Of a stretch of 64,000 bases of DNA, positions 41,544 through 49,913 are shown piece after piece. Both the position numbers and the translations under genes were made by a program. Where the stretch lies: contig NZ_CAINTR010000213.1 in assembly GCF_903853455.1 (NCBI RefSeq), positions 1-64,000 of the forward strand, read 5' to 3'. The notes under the pieces were generated by a model. The model ran no database searches, had not been told where the DNA came from, and worked only from the letters and a program-made list of their open reading frames with translations. Numbering within the stretch: the stretch's first letter is position 1; every line of letters starts with the position of its first letter. Origin of the DNA: an uncultured Magnetospirillum sp. GTDB taxonomy: Bacteria > Pseudomonadota > Alphaproteobacteria > Rhodospirillales > Magnetospirillaceae.

Positions 41544-41915
41544 TCAGTTGTTCTTGGCGCCCTGCTTGATCCAGCGGCGAATCAGGTCGCGGTCGCACTG
41601 CGACAGCTTCTTCTTGCCGTGCGGCATCTGGATGGATTTGTCCGAACGGCCGTCGATCAGCACCATCAGGTTGCTGGTCAGCGGATCGCCGGGCACCACC
41701 ATCGGGCCGAGCTTGGTGCCCTTCATCAGCCCGTCATAGCTGGTGAGGTCGAAGCCGCTCTTCTCGTAGCCCTCGGCCCCCTTCTGATGACAGGTGGCGC
41801 AGCGGATTTGCAGGATCGGCTGGACATCCTCGGCGAAGCTGACGGGCTCCTCCTTGGCGGCGGCGACACCGGCGACAAGGACAAGAGCGGCGGCGAGTGC
41901 AAGCGACTTGATCAT
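41544..41915 (-). CDS. small periplasmic c-type cytochrome
   Basis: 123 residues. A signal peptide (MIKSLALAAALVLVAGVAAA) is followed by a single heme site CATCH and a likely Met ligand in QMPHGKKKLS. The fold is like the c-type domain often annotated as planctomycete-type cytochrome c. Start at 41915 has GGAGG 5 nt upstream. Periplasmic electron carrier; partner unknown. Stands alone between the convergent nnr gene and alaS. Confidence 0.85.
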   Translation of the reverse strand: MIKSLALAAALVLVAGVAAAKEEPVSFAEDVQPILQIRCATCHQKGAEGYEKSGFDLTSYDGLMKGTKLGPMVVPGDPLTSNLMVLIDGRSDKSIQMPHGKKKLSQCDRDLIRRWIKQGAKNN

Positions 41916-41982
41916 GGCGACCTCCAACCGACGTTCCATACAAAAGTCATGTCAGTCTGGCATAAGGCCGGGAAACGTCAAC

Positions 41983-44625
41983 CTACCCCGCCAGCGCCGC
42001 CTCGATCTTTTCGATGGCCGTCGCCGCGGCGTTCGCGTCGGGACCGCCGGCCTGGGCCATGTCGGGACGGCCGCCGCCGCCCTTGCCGCCCAGCGCCTCC
42101 GAACCGACGCGCACCAGATCGACCGCGCTATACCGACCGGTCAGGTCGTCGGTGACCGCCACCACGATGGAGGCCTTGCCGTCGGCGACGCCCACCAGGG
42201 CGACGACGCCGGAGCCGATCTGCTTCTTGATCTCGTCGGCCATGCCCTTGAGGTCCTTGGCCGGCATGCCGTCGAGAACCTTGCCGGCGAAGGTGACGCC
42301 GGCGATGGTCTTGGTGGCGGCGCCCTGGCCGCCGCCGGTGGCCAGCTGCTTGCGGGTCTCGGCCAGTTCGCGTTCCAGCCGGCGGCGGTCGTCGATCAGG
42401 CCGGCGATGCGGGCGGGCAGGTCGGCGGGAGCCGCCTTCAGCACCTCGGCGGCGCGGCCCAGCAGCTCTTCCTGAGCTTGCGCCCAGGCGAGGAAGGCGG
42501 GACCGGTCACCGCCTCGATGCGCCGCACGCCGGCGGCGACAGCGCTTTCCGCCACGATCTTGAAGCCGCCGATGTCGCCGGTGCGCCTTGCATGGGTGCC
42601 GCCGCACAGCTCCACCGAGAAGCGTTCGCCCTTGGCCTCGGAGCCCATGGAGACGACGCGGACCTCGTCGCCGTACTTCTCGCCGAACAGGGCCATGGCG
42701 CCGGCCTTGATGGCGTCTTCCGGGGTCATGACCTTGGTGGCGACCTCGGCGTTGCCCCAGATCTGGGCGTTGACCTCGGCCTCGACCTTGCGGGCCTCCT
42801 CGAAGGTCAGCGGCTTGTTGTGGGCGAAGTCGAAGCGCAGGCGCTCGGGGCCGACCTGGCTGCCCTTCTGGGTGACATGGTCGCCCAGCGCGTTGCGCAG
42901 CGCCGAATGCAGCAGATGGGTGGCCGAGTGATGGCCACGGGTGGCGTCGCGCCGGGCCACGTCGATGGCGAAATGGGCGTCCTCGCCCACCGCCACCGGC
43001 CCGCCCTCGACGGTGCCGAAATGGACGATCAGGTCGCCCAGTTTCTTCTGGGTGTCGGTGACCAGGACGATGGCCTTGCCGCCGCCGATGGTGATGATGC
43101 CGGTATCGCCCATCTGGCCGCCCGACTCGCCGTAGAACGGGGTCTGGTTGGCGATCACCGCCACGGTGTGGCCGGGATGGACCGCCTCCACCGACTTGCC
43201 GTCCTCCACCAGGGCGACGATCTTGCCCTCGGCCTGCTCGGCGTCGTAGCCGAGGAATTCCGAGGTCCCCAGCTTGTCGCGCAGCTCGAACCACAGGGTT
43301 TCGGTGGCGGCCTCGCCCGAACCCGACCACGCCGTGCGGGCCTCGGCGCGCTGGCGCTCCATGGCGGTGGCGAACCCGTCGGTATCGACGCCGATGCCCT
43401 TGGCCTTCAGCGCGTCCTGGGTGAGGTCGAGCGGGAAGCCGTAGGTGTCGTAGAGCTTGAACGCGACCTCGCCGGCCAGGGCCTGACCCGAGCCCAGGCG
43501 GGCGGTCTCTTCCTCCAGCAGCTTCAGGCCCTTCTCCAGGGTGACCTTGAAGCGGGTCTCCTCCAGCTTCAGGGTCTCGCTGATCAGGGCGTTGGCGCGG
43601 ATCAGCTCGGGGTAGGCCTCGCCCATCTGGCGGACCAGGGCGGGGAACAGCTTCCACAACAGCGGCTCGGTCGCCCCCATCAGATGGATGTGGCGCATGG
43701 CCCGGCGCATGATGCGGCGCAGCACGTAGCCGCGCCCCTCGTTGGACGGCAACACTCCGTCGGCGATCAGGAAGGCGGACGAGCGCAAGTGATCGGCCAC
43801 CACCCGGTGGGAGACGCGGTGGGGGCCGTCGGGATCGGTGCCCGAGGCCTCGGCCGAGGCCAGGATCAGCGAGCGCAGCAGGTCCACGTCGTAGTTGTCG
43901 TGCTTGCCCTGCAACAGGGCGGCGAGGCGTTCCAGCCCCATGCCGGTGTCGATGCTGGGTTTGGGCAGCGGCAGGCGGGTGTTCTTGTCCACCTGCTCGA
44001 ACTGCATGAACACCAGGTTCCAGATCTCGATGAAGCGGTCGCCGTCCTGGTCGGGGCTGCCGGGCGGGCCGCCGGGGATCTTGTCGCCGTGGTCGTAGAA
44101 GATTTCCGAACAGGGACCGCAGGGGCCGGTGTCGCCCATGGCCCAGAAATTGTCCGAGGTGGGGATGCGGATGATGCGCGAGTCCGGCAGGCCGGCGATC
44201 TTCTTCCAGGCTCCCGCCGCCTCGTCGTCGTCGTGATAGACGGTGACCAGCAGGCGGTTCTTGTCGATGCCGAATTCCTTGGTGATCAGCGTCCAGGCCA
44301 GCTCGATGGCCATGTCCTTGAAATAGTCGCCGAACGAGAAATTGCCCAGCATCTCGAAGAAGGTGTGGTGCCGCGCGGTATAGCCCACATTGTCCAGGTC
44401 GTTGTGCTTGCCGCCGGCGCGGACGCATTTCTGCGAGGTGGTGGCGCGCACATAGTCGCGGGTCTCGATACCGGTGAAGACGTTCTTGAACTGAACCATC
44501 CCGGCATTGGTGAACATCAGGGTCGGATCGTTGCGCGGGACCAGGGGGCTCGACGGCACGATGGTGTGGCCATTCTTCTCGAAGAAGCCCAGGAAGGTGC
44601 TGCGGATATCATTGGCTGTCTGCAT
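41983..44625 (-). CDS. alaS: alanyl-tRNA synthetase
   Basis: 880 residues, full length. Class II catalytic region ([35 protein letters not shown]) is followed by the editing domain with metal site [13 protein letters not shown] and [13 protein letters not shown]. The C-Ala domain ends with the Gly-rich [20 protein letters not shown] segment. Charges tRNA-Ala. The ATG is preceded by AGGGCCCC. Confidence 0.98.
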   Translation of the reverse strand: MQTANDIRSTFLGFFEKNGHTIVPSSPLVPRNDPTLMFTNAGMVQFKNVFTGIETRDYVRATTSQKCVRAGGKHNDLDNVGYTARHHTFFEMLGNFSFGDYFKDMAIELAWTLITKEFGIDKNRLLVTVYHDDDEAAGAWKKIAGLPDSRIIRIPTSDNFWAMGDTGPCGPCSEIFYDHGDKIPGGPPGSPDQDGDRFIEIWNLVFMQFEQVDKNTRLPLPKPSIDTGMGLERLAALLQGKHDNYDVDLLRSLILASAEASGTDPDGPHRVSHRVVADHLRSSAFLIADGVLPSNEGRGYVLRRIMRRAMRHIHLMGATEPLLWKLFPALVRQMGEAYPELIRANALISETLKLEETRFKVTLEKGLKLLEEETARLGSGQALAGEVAFKLYDTYGFPLDLTQDALKAKGIGVDTDGFATAMERQRAEARTAWSGSGEAATETLWFELRDKLGTSEFLGYDAEQAEGKIVALVEDGKSVEAVHPGHTVAVIANQTPFYGESGGQMGDTGIITIGGGKAIVLVTDTQKKLGDLIVHFGTVEGGPVAVGEDAHFAIDVARRDATRGHHSATHLLHSALRNALGDHVTQKGSQVGPERLRFDFAHNKPLTFEEARKVEAEVNAQIWGNAEVATKVMTPEDAIKAGAMALFGEKYGDEVRVVSMGSEAKGERFSVELCGGTHARRTGDIGGFKIVAESAVAAGVRRIEAVTGPAFLAWAQAQEELLGRAAEVLKAAPADLPARIAGLIDDRRRLERELAETRKQLATGGGQGAATKTIAGVTFAGKVLDGMPAKDLKGMADEIKKQIGSGVVALVGVADGKASIVVAVTDDLTGRYSAVDLVRVGSEALGGKGGGGRPDMAQAGGPDANAAATAIEKIEAALAG

Positions 44626-44813
44626 GGGGCCCTGACGCGAACGGGGTTTGACCGGATGGAGGCCACGGTTTTACCTCGCGCGGGCGCGGGCTGTCCAGCG
44701 GCGGGGGAAAGGGCCGCGAAGGCGGCGCTCCGTCAAGCCCATTCAGCCCAGGCAATGTCCGACATGGCATTGTGGTCTTTCGGCGAGGGTTGTCAAAGAA
44801 CATCCTTGGTCGC

Positions 44814-44827
44814 TTGATCATGCTCAA
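44814..44827 (+). promoter_or_regulatory. FNR/Crp-type site upstream of DUF2249 gene
   Basis: TTGAT-catg-CTCAA matches the FNR/Dnr consensus TTGAT-N4-ATCAA at nine of ten positions. A TATGTAT -10-like element lies at 44851-44857. This puts the site about 41.5 bp upstream of the inferred start point, the position of a class II FNR-activated promoter. The rest of 44626-44939 shows no gene. Confidence 0.6.
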
Positions 44828-44939
44828 GGCGAGTATCCGATCAAGCAATTTATGTATTCCGTCATGCCCCGGTGTTGGCCGCTCTCTCCCCCCTTCTATC
44901 CCCCCAGGCCGCACCGGGGCGCCACCAATCGGAGGCCCG

Positions 44940-45176
44940 ATGACCATGTCCGACATTCAGCTCGACGTTCGCACCATCCCGCCGCGGGAACGGCACCCAC
45001 AGATCTTCTCCACCTTCGACGCGCTGCCGGTGGGCGGATCGTTCGTCCTGGTCAACGATCACGATCCCAAGCCGCTATACTATCACTTCAACGCCGAACG
45101 GGCCGGCACCTTCGGCTGGGACTACCTCGAGGAAGGGCCGGAAACCTGGCGGGTGCGCATCTCGCGGGCGGCATAA
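44940..45176 (+). CDS. DUF2249 domain protein
   Basis: 78-residue protein matching DUF2249: LDVRTIPPRERHPQIFSTFD, LPVGGSFVLVNDHDPKPLYY and WDYLEEGPETWRVRISR. Such proteins are often linked to denitrification, nitric-oxide and hemerythrin genes. GGAGG sits 5 nt before the ATG. It lies downstream of an FNR-type site and 4 bp before a membrane cytochrome gene, so an oxygen-regulated role is likely (inference). Confidence 0.88.
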   Translation: MTMSDIQLDVRTIPPRERHPQIFSTFDALPVGGSFVLVNDHDPKPLYYHFNAERAGTFGWDYLEEGPETWRVRISRAA

Positions 45177-45180
45177 ATCG

Positions 45181-45642
45181 ATGAGGAACCGCCTCGGGCT
45201 GATCGCCCTGGCGCTGTGGCTGGCGACGGCGGCCGTGGTGGCATTCGTCTTCATTCACGGCCACACCGCGCCGGGGTCGGACGGCCGCACCGCCCTTCTG
45301 CTGCAGACGGGCGAGCGCGATTTCGTGCTGGCTGAGATGCGGTCGCTGCTGACGGCCGACCGTGCCATCACCGCCGCCTTGGCCGCCGGTGACGCCGCCC
45401 AGGTCGCCACGGCGGCGCGCGCCGTCGGCATGGCCGAGGCCCATGACCGCGCCCCGGCGCTGCTTGCCAAGCTGCCGTTGGACTTCAAGCGGCTGGCGAT
45501 GGCCCTGCACGGCGGCTTCGACGATTTGGCCGCCGCCGCCGAAGCCGGGGAGCCCATGCTGGCGCTCAACGCGCGGCTGATCGAACAGTTGGACCGCTGC
45601 ATCGCCTGTCACGAGAGCTTCCGGATCGACGTGGCTCCCTGA
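45181..45642 (+). CDS. membrane-anchored c'-like cytochrome
   Basis: 153 residues. An N-terminal membrane segment (LIALALWLATAAVVAFVF) precedes a helical periplasmic domain, with a single C-terminal heme site CIACHESF near residue 140. The C-terminal placement of CxxCH on a four-helix-like domain resembles cytochrome c'. It is 4 bp after the DUF2249 gene and probably in the same FNR-controlled unit. Confidence 0.8.
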   Translation: MRNRLGLIALALWLATAAVVAFVFIHGHTAPGSDGRTALLLQTGERDFVLAEMRSLLTADRAITAALAAGDAAQVATAARAVGMAEAHDRAPALLAKLPLDFKRLAMALHGGFDDLAAAAEAGEPMLALNARLIEQLDRCIACHESFRIDVAP

Positions 45643-45681
45643 GATCTGGGCGTCCCGACATCCCCATGCTATCATTGCGGG

Positions 45682-46236
45682 ATGTATGCAATCGCCCTGC
45701 TGCTCGTCGCCCTGTTCGCCGCCGCGCCCGCCCTGGCCGCGCCGCCGGCCGCGCCTGTTCCGGCTCAGCCGGCACCTCCCCGCTGTCCCGAGGACGCGGA
45801 TGGCGGCGCCTGCGTCTGGGGCAAGGTGGAGGGATTCGACGGCGATTCGGTGCAGGTCCGGGGCTTGCGCGTCGCCTTGGCCGGGGTGACGGCGCCGGCC
45901 CGCAAGGATCTGTGCGCCAGCCGCGCGACCAAGGAGGAATTCGACTGCGCCCGTCCGGCCCGCCGGCGCATGGCCGAACTGGTGGCCAAGGGTGTGGCCT
46001 GCGAGATCGTCGATGTGGCGTCGGCCCAGTTATGGGGCCGCTGCCGTGGTCCCGACGGCGATCTCGGCCGGCTGCTGATCTCAGCCGGGCTGGCCCGCGC
46101 CACCAAGGACGGCCCCTACGAGGACGCCCAGAAGCAGGCGGTGCTGGGCAAGAAGGGCCTGTGGGCCGCCGACATGGTCCTGCCCCGCGACTGGGAGGCG
46201 GCGCGGCGCAAGACCGAGGACAAGGCCGAGGATTAA
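45682..46236 (+). CDS. exported thermonuclease-like (SNase-fold) protein
   Basis: 184 residues. A signal peptide ends near ALAAPP, followed by a Pro/Ala-rich linker and an SNase-like OB fold (KVEGFDGDSVQVRGLRVALA, LISAGLARATKDG, YEDAQKQAVLGKKGLW). The segment DGDSVQVRGLRVAL corresponds to the family DGDT..+G..+RL pattern. Catalytic activity is plausible but not certain, because the usual Arg/Glu pair cannot be aligned by eye with confidence. Confidence 0.75.
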   Translation: MYAIALLLVALFAAAPALAAPPAAPVPAQPAPPRCPEDADGGACVWGKVEGFDGDSVQVRGLRVALAGVTAPARKDLCASRATKEEFDCARPARRRMAELVAKGVACEIVDVASAQLWGRCRGPDGDLGRLLISAGLARATKDGPYEDAQKQAVLGKKGLWAADMVLPRDWEAARRKTEDKAED

Positions 46237-46239
46237 ACC

Positions 46240-46746
46240 CTATTCGGCCTTCTTCTTGGCCGCCTTCTTGGGCTTGTGAGTGGCTTCGGCCTTGTGCTGC
46301 GGGCAGGCGTGGATTTCCATGGGATCGCCCTCGGTCTCGACGGCGAAGGCGACCAACTGCGGCGGGGTCAGGGTCGCCACCTTGTCGAAGATCGAGGTGT
46401 GGATCTCGCAATAGCCGGGGGTCTCGTGCACCAGCACCGACTGGCGGTTGGTGATCACCGTATTGTGCTTGTCGAAGGCGGCGGTGCTCTTGAAGTAGTC
46501 GCGCAGAACCCTGGCGTTGTCGGCCAAGGTGGCGCCATGGCGCTGCACATAGTTCAGCCACTGGGTCGGCATCAGGGGGATGTCGTTGCGGCAGTTGAGG
46601 GCGGCGACCTGAAGCTCGTAATGCAACTGACGAAGCTGGGCGGCCTTCACCTGCTCGGGATTGGCGCAGGCGATCCGGGCGGTGGCCGGGGCGGCGCAGG
46701 CGACGGAAAGCAGGCAGGCGCAGATGACGGCGCGAAACGGATTCAA
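46240..46746 (-). CDS. periplasmic hypothetical protein
   Basis: 168 residues with a signal peptide (AVICACLLSVACAAPATARI). The mature protein has several Cys (IACANPEQ, NCRNDIPL, GYCEIHT, HACPQHK) and a basic Lys-rich tail. It is convergent with the SNase-like gene. No family recognised. Confidence 0.6.
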   Translation of the reverse strand: MNPFRAVICACLLSVACAAPATARIACANPEQVKAAQLRQLHYELQVAALNCRNDIPLMPTQWLNYVQRHGATLADNARVLRDYFKSTAAFDKHNTVITNRQSVLVHETPGYCEIHTSIFDKVATLTPPQLVAFAVETEGDPMEIHACPQHKAEATHKPKKAAKKKAE

Positions 46747-46802
46747 GGCGATCCCCCTCTCGGTTGGCGGGGGGCCACCTTAGGGCTTTCGGTGGGCAAA
46801 GA

Positions 46803-47804
46803 TCAACGTAAGATCGGCCGCACATGGCCGAGGAATTCCTCGGCCACCACCTGCCAGGAAAAGCGGGCGGCATGGGCCCGGCAATCCTCCGGCGACAGAT
46901 GCAACGCCCGCAGCGCGGCATCCTTGAGATCGTGGGACAGCACGCCCACCGGGGCGTCGCCGATCACGTCCAGCGGCCCGGTCACCGGAAACGCCGCCAC
47001 CGGCACTCCCGACGCCAGCGCCTCCAGCATCACCAGGCCAAACGTGTCGGTCAGGCTGGGAAAGACGAACACGTCGGCGGCGGAAAAGGCGCGCGACAAC
47101 TCGTCGTCGCCGTTGACGATGCGGAAGTGACAGTCGGCGAAGCGCTTCATCAGGTCGGCCCGCGCCGGGCCGTCGCCCACCACCACCTTGGAGCCGGGCA
47201 GGTCCAGCGACAGGAAGGCCGGCAGGTTCTTTTCCACCGCCACCCGGCCCACATACATGAAGATCGGACGCGGCAGGTCGAGGAAATCCTTGCCTCGCGG
47301 CCGGAAGGTGGCGGTATCGACGCCGTGCGACCACTCCACCGCGCCGGGGAAGTCGCGCGCCTGCAGCTCCCGGTAGACCGAGGGCGACGGGCACAGCGTC
47401 GCCGCCGCGCGTCCGTGGAAGCGGCGCATCAGCGCGTAGGGCCACGCCAGCGGCATGCCGGTGCGGGCCTGGACATATTCGGGGAACTTGGTGTGATAGG
47501 CGGTGGTGAAGGGCAGATTGTGCCGCAGGCACCAGGCCCGCCCGGCCCAGCCCAACGGCCCCTCGGTGGCGAGGTGGACGGCGTCGGGGCGAAACGCCTC
47601 CAGCATGCCGGCCAGCCTCGCCTTGGGAAACATGGCCAGCGGAATTTCGGGATAGCTGGGGCAGGGGATGGTGGGAAAGGCCGAGGGCTCCATCACGCCC
47701 ACGGTATGGCCCATGGCCTCCAGGCCGGCGGTCAGGGTGGCCAGCACCCGAACCACGCCGTTGCGCTGCGGCGTCCAGGCGTCGGTGACCATGGCGATAC
47801 GCAT
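46803..47804 (-). CDS. GT4-family glycosyltransferase (GDP-mannose-dependent type)
   Basis: 333 residues. GT-B fold: N-terminal RIAMVTDAWTPQRNGVVRVL, then VHLATEGPLGWAGRAWCLRH. The C-terminal nucleotide-sugar site is FMYVGRVAVEKNLPAFL and DVFVFPSLTDTFGLVMLEAL. This pattern resembles alpha-mannosyltransferases that modify phospholipid or lipid anchors. ATG at 47804 follows GAGGAGAG. It is downstream of murI on the same strand, separated by repeat copy C. Confidence 0.88.
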   Translation of the reverse strand: MRIAMVTDAWTPQRNGVVRVLATLTAGLEAMGHTVGVMEPSAFPTIPCPSYPEIPLAMFPKARLAGMLEAFRPDAVHLATEGPLGWAGRAWCLRHNLPFTTAYHTKFPEYVQARTGMPLAWPYALMRRFHGRAAATLCPSPSVYRELQARDFPGAVEWSHGVDTATFRPRGKDFLDLPRPIFMYVGRVAVEKNLPAFLSLDLPGSKVVVGDGPARADLMKRFADCHFRIVNGDDELSRAFSAADVFVFPSLTDTFGLVMLEALASGVPVAAFPVTGPLDVIGDAPVGVLSHDLKDAALRALHLSPEDCRAHAARFSWQVVAEEFLGHVRPILR

Positions 47805-47915
47805 CAAGCCGCTCTCCTCAAGCATTCGTCCTTTGCCTAGGCCGGCCTGCAAGCGCACTCAAGTGACAGGATGATGAATTCGGTTGCTCCGACGAGCGAG
47901 GCGAGGAGTTGCGGC

Positions 47916-48027
47916 CCCGCCGGCTTTGCCGGTATTCTCATGGAATGCGCGCCTGCGCGCGGGTGGCCGGCGCGCCTCGTGGCGCGTAAGCCAAGCCGCC
48001 GGAGGCGGCGCCCGGCGCCTGAGGGAC
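47916..48027 (+). repeat. multi-hairpin intergenic repeat, copy C
   Basis: Four hairpins in order: ccggctttgccgg; gcgcgcctgcgcgc; ggcgcgcctcgtggcgcg; gccgccggaggcggc. Then the conserved end cccggcgcctgagggac. It aligns with copy E over about 130 bp; the fourth stem differs in sequence but still pairs. Confidence 0.8.
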
Positions 48028-48040
48028 AAAAAAGACTCCC

Positions 48041-48922
48041 CTACAGATCGGCCAGTTCCACCGGCAGCATCCCCCCCAGCGCCGGAAACAGGCGGTCGGC
48101 CATGCGGGCGAACCGCTCGGGGGCGTCGGTGGAGATCAGGGTGAGGCCGCCCTCGGACTCCTCGGGAGCCTCGCGGCCGACCAGGGTCTCCGCCAGCAGA
48201 ACGGCGGTGGCTTCGGCGCAGTCCACCAGCCGCACCCCCGGCCCGGCCAACCGGCCCAGGGCCGGCGCCAGCAGCGGGAAATGGGTGCAGCCCAGCACCA
48301 GGCAATCCCCGTCGTTGGCGCGGTGGAACAGGGGGGCGAGATAGTGCCGCGCCACGCTTTCGACGATGGGGCCGTCGGTCAACCCCTCCTCGGCCAGGGT
48401 GACGAACAGCGGGCAGGGAACGCAGGTCACCCGGGCGTCGTTCCGGCGGCGCAGGATGGCACCCTCGTAGGCCTGGGAGCGGCAAGTTCCCTCGGTGGCG
48501 GCGACGACGATCCGTCCCGACACCGAAGCCGCCGCCGCGCCGGCCGCGCCGGCCTCGACCACGCCCAGCACCGGCAGGTCGGGAAAGCGGGCCGAAATCG
48601 CCTCCAGCGCCACCGCCGAGGCGGTGTTGCACGCCACCACCAGCGCCTTGATGCCGCGTCCCACCAGGAACTCGGCCGCCTGCACCGCATAGCGGGTCAC
48701 CGTGCGCGGCGACTTGGTGCCATAGGGCTGGCGGGCGACATCGGCGAGGTACAGCAGCTTCTCCCGTGGCATGGTGCGCCGAATGGCGGCGACCACGGTC
48801 AAGCCTCCCACTCCAGAATCGAATATCCCAACCGGATATGACCGCGGAACAGCATCCGTTAGGGTTAACACTGTATGGGACGGCCCCGGCACCATGGGTT
48901 TCTCGATGTTGGTCATATGCAA
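48041..48922 (-). CDS. murI: glutamate racemase
   Basis: 293 residues. GIFDSGVGGLTVVAAIRR, catalytic Cys in VVACNTASAVAL and CLVLGCTHFPLL mark glutamate racemase, which supplies D-glutamate for peptidoglycan. The ATG at 48922 (MHMTNIEK) adds a short tail before the core; a start nearer SYPVGIFDSG is possible. Confidence 0.95.
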   Translation of the reverse strand: MHMTNIEKPMVPGPSHTVLTLTDAVPRSYPVGIFDSGVGGLTVVAAIRRTMPREKLLYLADVARQPYGTKSPRTVTRYAVQAAEFLVGRGIKALVVACNTASAVALEAISARFPDLPVLGVVEAGAAGAAAASVSGRIVVAATEGTCRSQAYEGAILRRRNDARVTCVPCPLFVTLAEEGLTDGPIVESVARHYLAPLFHRANDGDCLVLGCTHFPLLAPALGRLAGPGVRLVDCAEATAVLLAETLVGREAPEESEGGLTLISTDAPERFARMADRLFPALGGMLPVELADL

Positions 48923-49052
48923 GATTGCCGCATTAGGAAAAAGATCTGGCTATATACGGTATTTTGTCGCACTGGAGTCTTGGACATCATCAACAAATAT
49001 CCTATAAGTTCCTTGTCGTCACTTCGGTAGTCGCGAATTGGGTCGCGAGCCG

Positions 49053-49913
49053 ATGGAAGGGACAAGGGCTTTGGATCAGACCGGACAGACCAGCCTCGCC
49101 AGCGCTCCGAGCGGCCTGCCGCCGTCGCGGCCGGTCCGTTGGTCGCTGGCCCGCAAGGTCTCGCTGGCGCTGGTGTCCATCTTGCTGTTCACCTTGCTGC
49201 TGGCGGGCTTCTTCGCCTATTACAAGTTCGAGAGCGTTTACTCCTCTCTGGTGCAGTCGCGCTACAGCTTCGTGGTGTTCACCATCAAGAAGCGGGTGGA
49301 GGACAGCCTCAACCTCGGTCTGGCGCTGCGTCAGATCCGCCAGGTCCAAGACATCCTCGAACGCGAGAAGATGCGCGATCCGCAGGTGCTGTCGGTGGAG
49401 GTCTACGATTCCCGGGGCGAGGTTCTGTTCGACACCGACCGGGGCGCCATCGGCAGCACGGTCTCCGACGCCCTGGTCGATGCCCTGCGCGGCAACGCGG
49501 CGCAGTCGTTCGGCGCCACCGACGAGGACGCGTTGATCGTCGGCCAGCCGCTGATCAACAATCTGGGCAAGGTCGAGGGCGGCGTCGTGCTGCGCTACCC
49601 GTCCGTCTATATCGAGCACGGGGTCAGCGGCCTGCTGTTGCAGCTGAGCAAAAGCATCGCCCTCCAACTGGCCGTCTTCTCGGTGGTCGCCGTGGCGGGG
49701 CTGTACCTGCTGTTCGGTCAGGTCGGGCGCAAGCTGGGCGCCATGCAGAAAACCCTCGACACGGTGATCGCGGTGGGCGGTCAGGCCGAGCCCGGTCCCG
49801 GCGCCGACGAGTTCGAGGAACACTTCGCCGAGTTCGTCGCCAAAACGCGCGAGGCGGTCGAGCATATTCGCGATGCCACCGTTGAGGTGGGAAGGCTGGA
49901 TCGCCTGCTATGA
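49053..49913 (+). CDS. membrane protein with sensor-like periplasmic domain
   Basis: 286 residues. TM1 (residues about 38-60) and TM2 (about 205-225) bracket a 145-residue periplasmic domain that resembles a Cache/PAS-like sensor (RQVQDILEREKMRDPQVLSV, EVYDSRGEVLFDTDRG). A short C-terminal helical region follows. There is no kinase, HAMP or output domain. It is the first gene of the partner-switch operon; AT-rich sequence at 48930-48965 upstream could be the promoter. Its stop overlaps the start of the next gene (ATGA). Probably a co-sensor. Confidence 0.7.
   Translation: MEGTRALDQTGQTSLASAPSGLPPSRPVRWSLARKVSLALVSILLFTLLLAGFFAYYKFESVYSSLVQSRYSFVVFTIKKRVEDSLNLGLALRQIRQVQDILEREKMRDPQVLSVEVYDSRGEVLFDTDRGAIGSTVSDALVDALRGNAAQSFGATDEDALIVGQPLINNLGKVEGGVVLRYPSVYIEHGVSGLLLQLSKSIALQLAVFSVVAVAGLYLLFGQVGRKLGAMQKTLDTVIAVGGQAEPGPGADEFEEHFAEFVAKTREAVEHIRDATVEVGRLDRLL

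Noticed and set aside
41794-44817. 1007-codon open frame on the plus strand
   Set aside because: It is the antisense of alaS; the composition (His/Gln/Gly-rich) is that of a shadow frame in GC-rich DNA.
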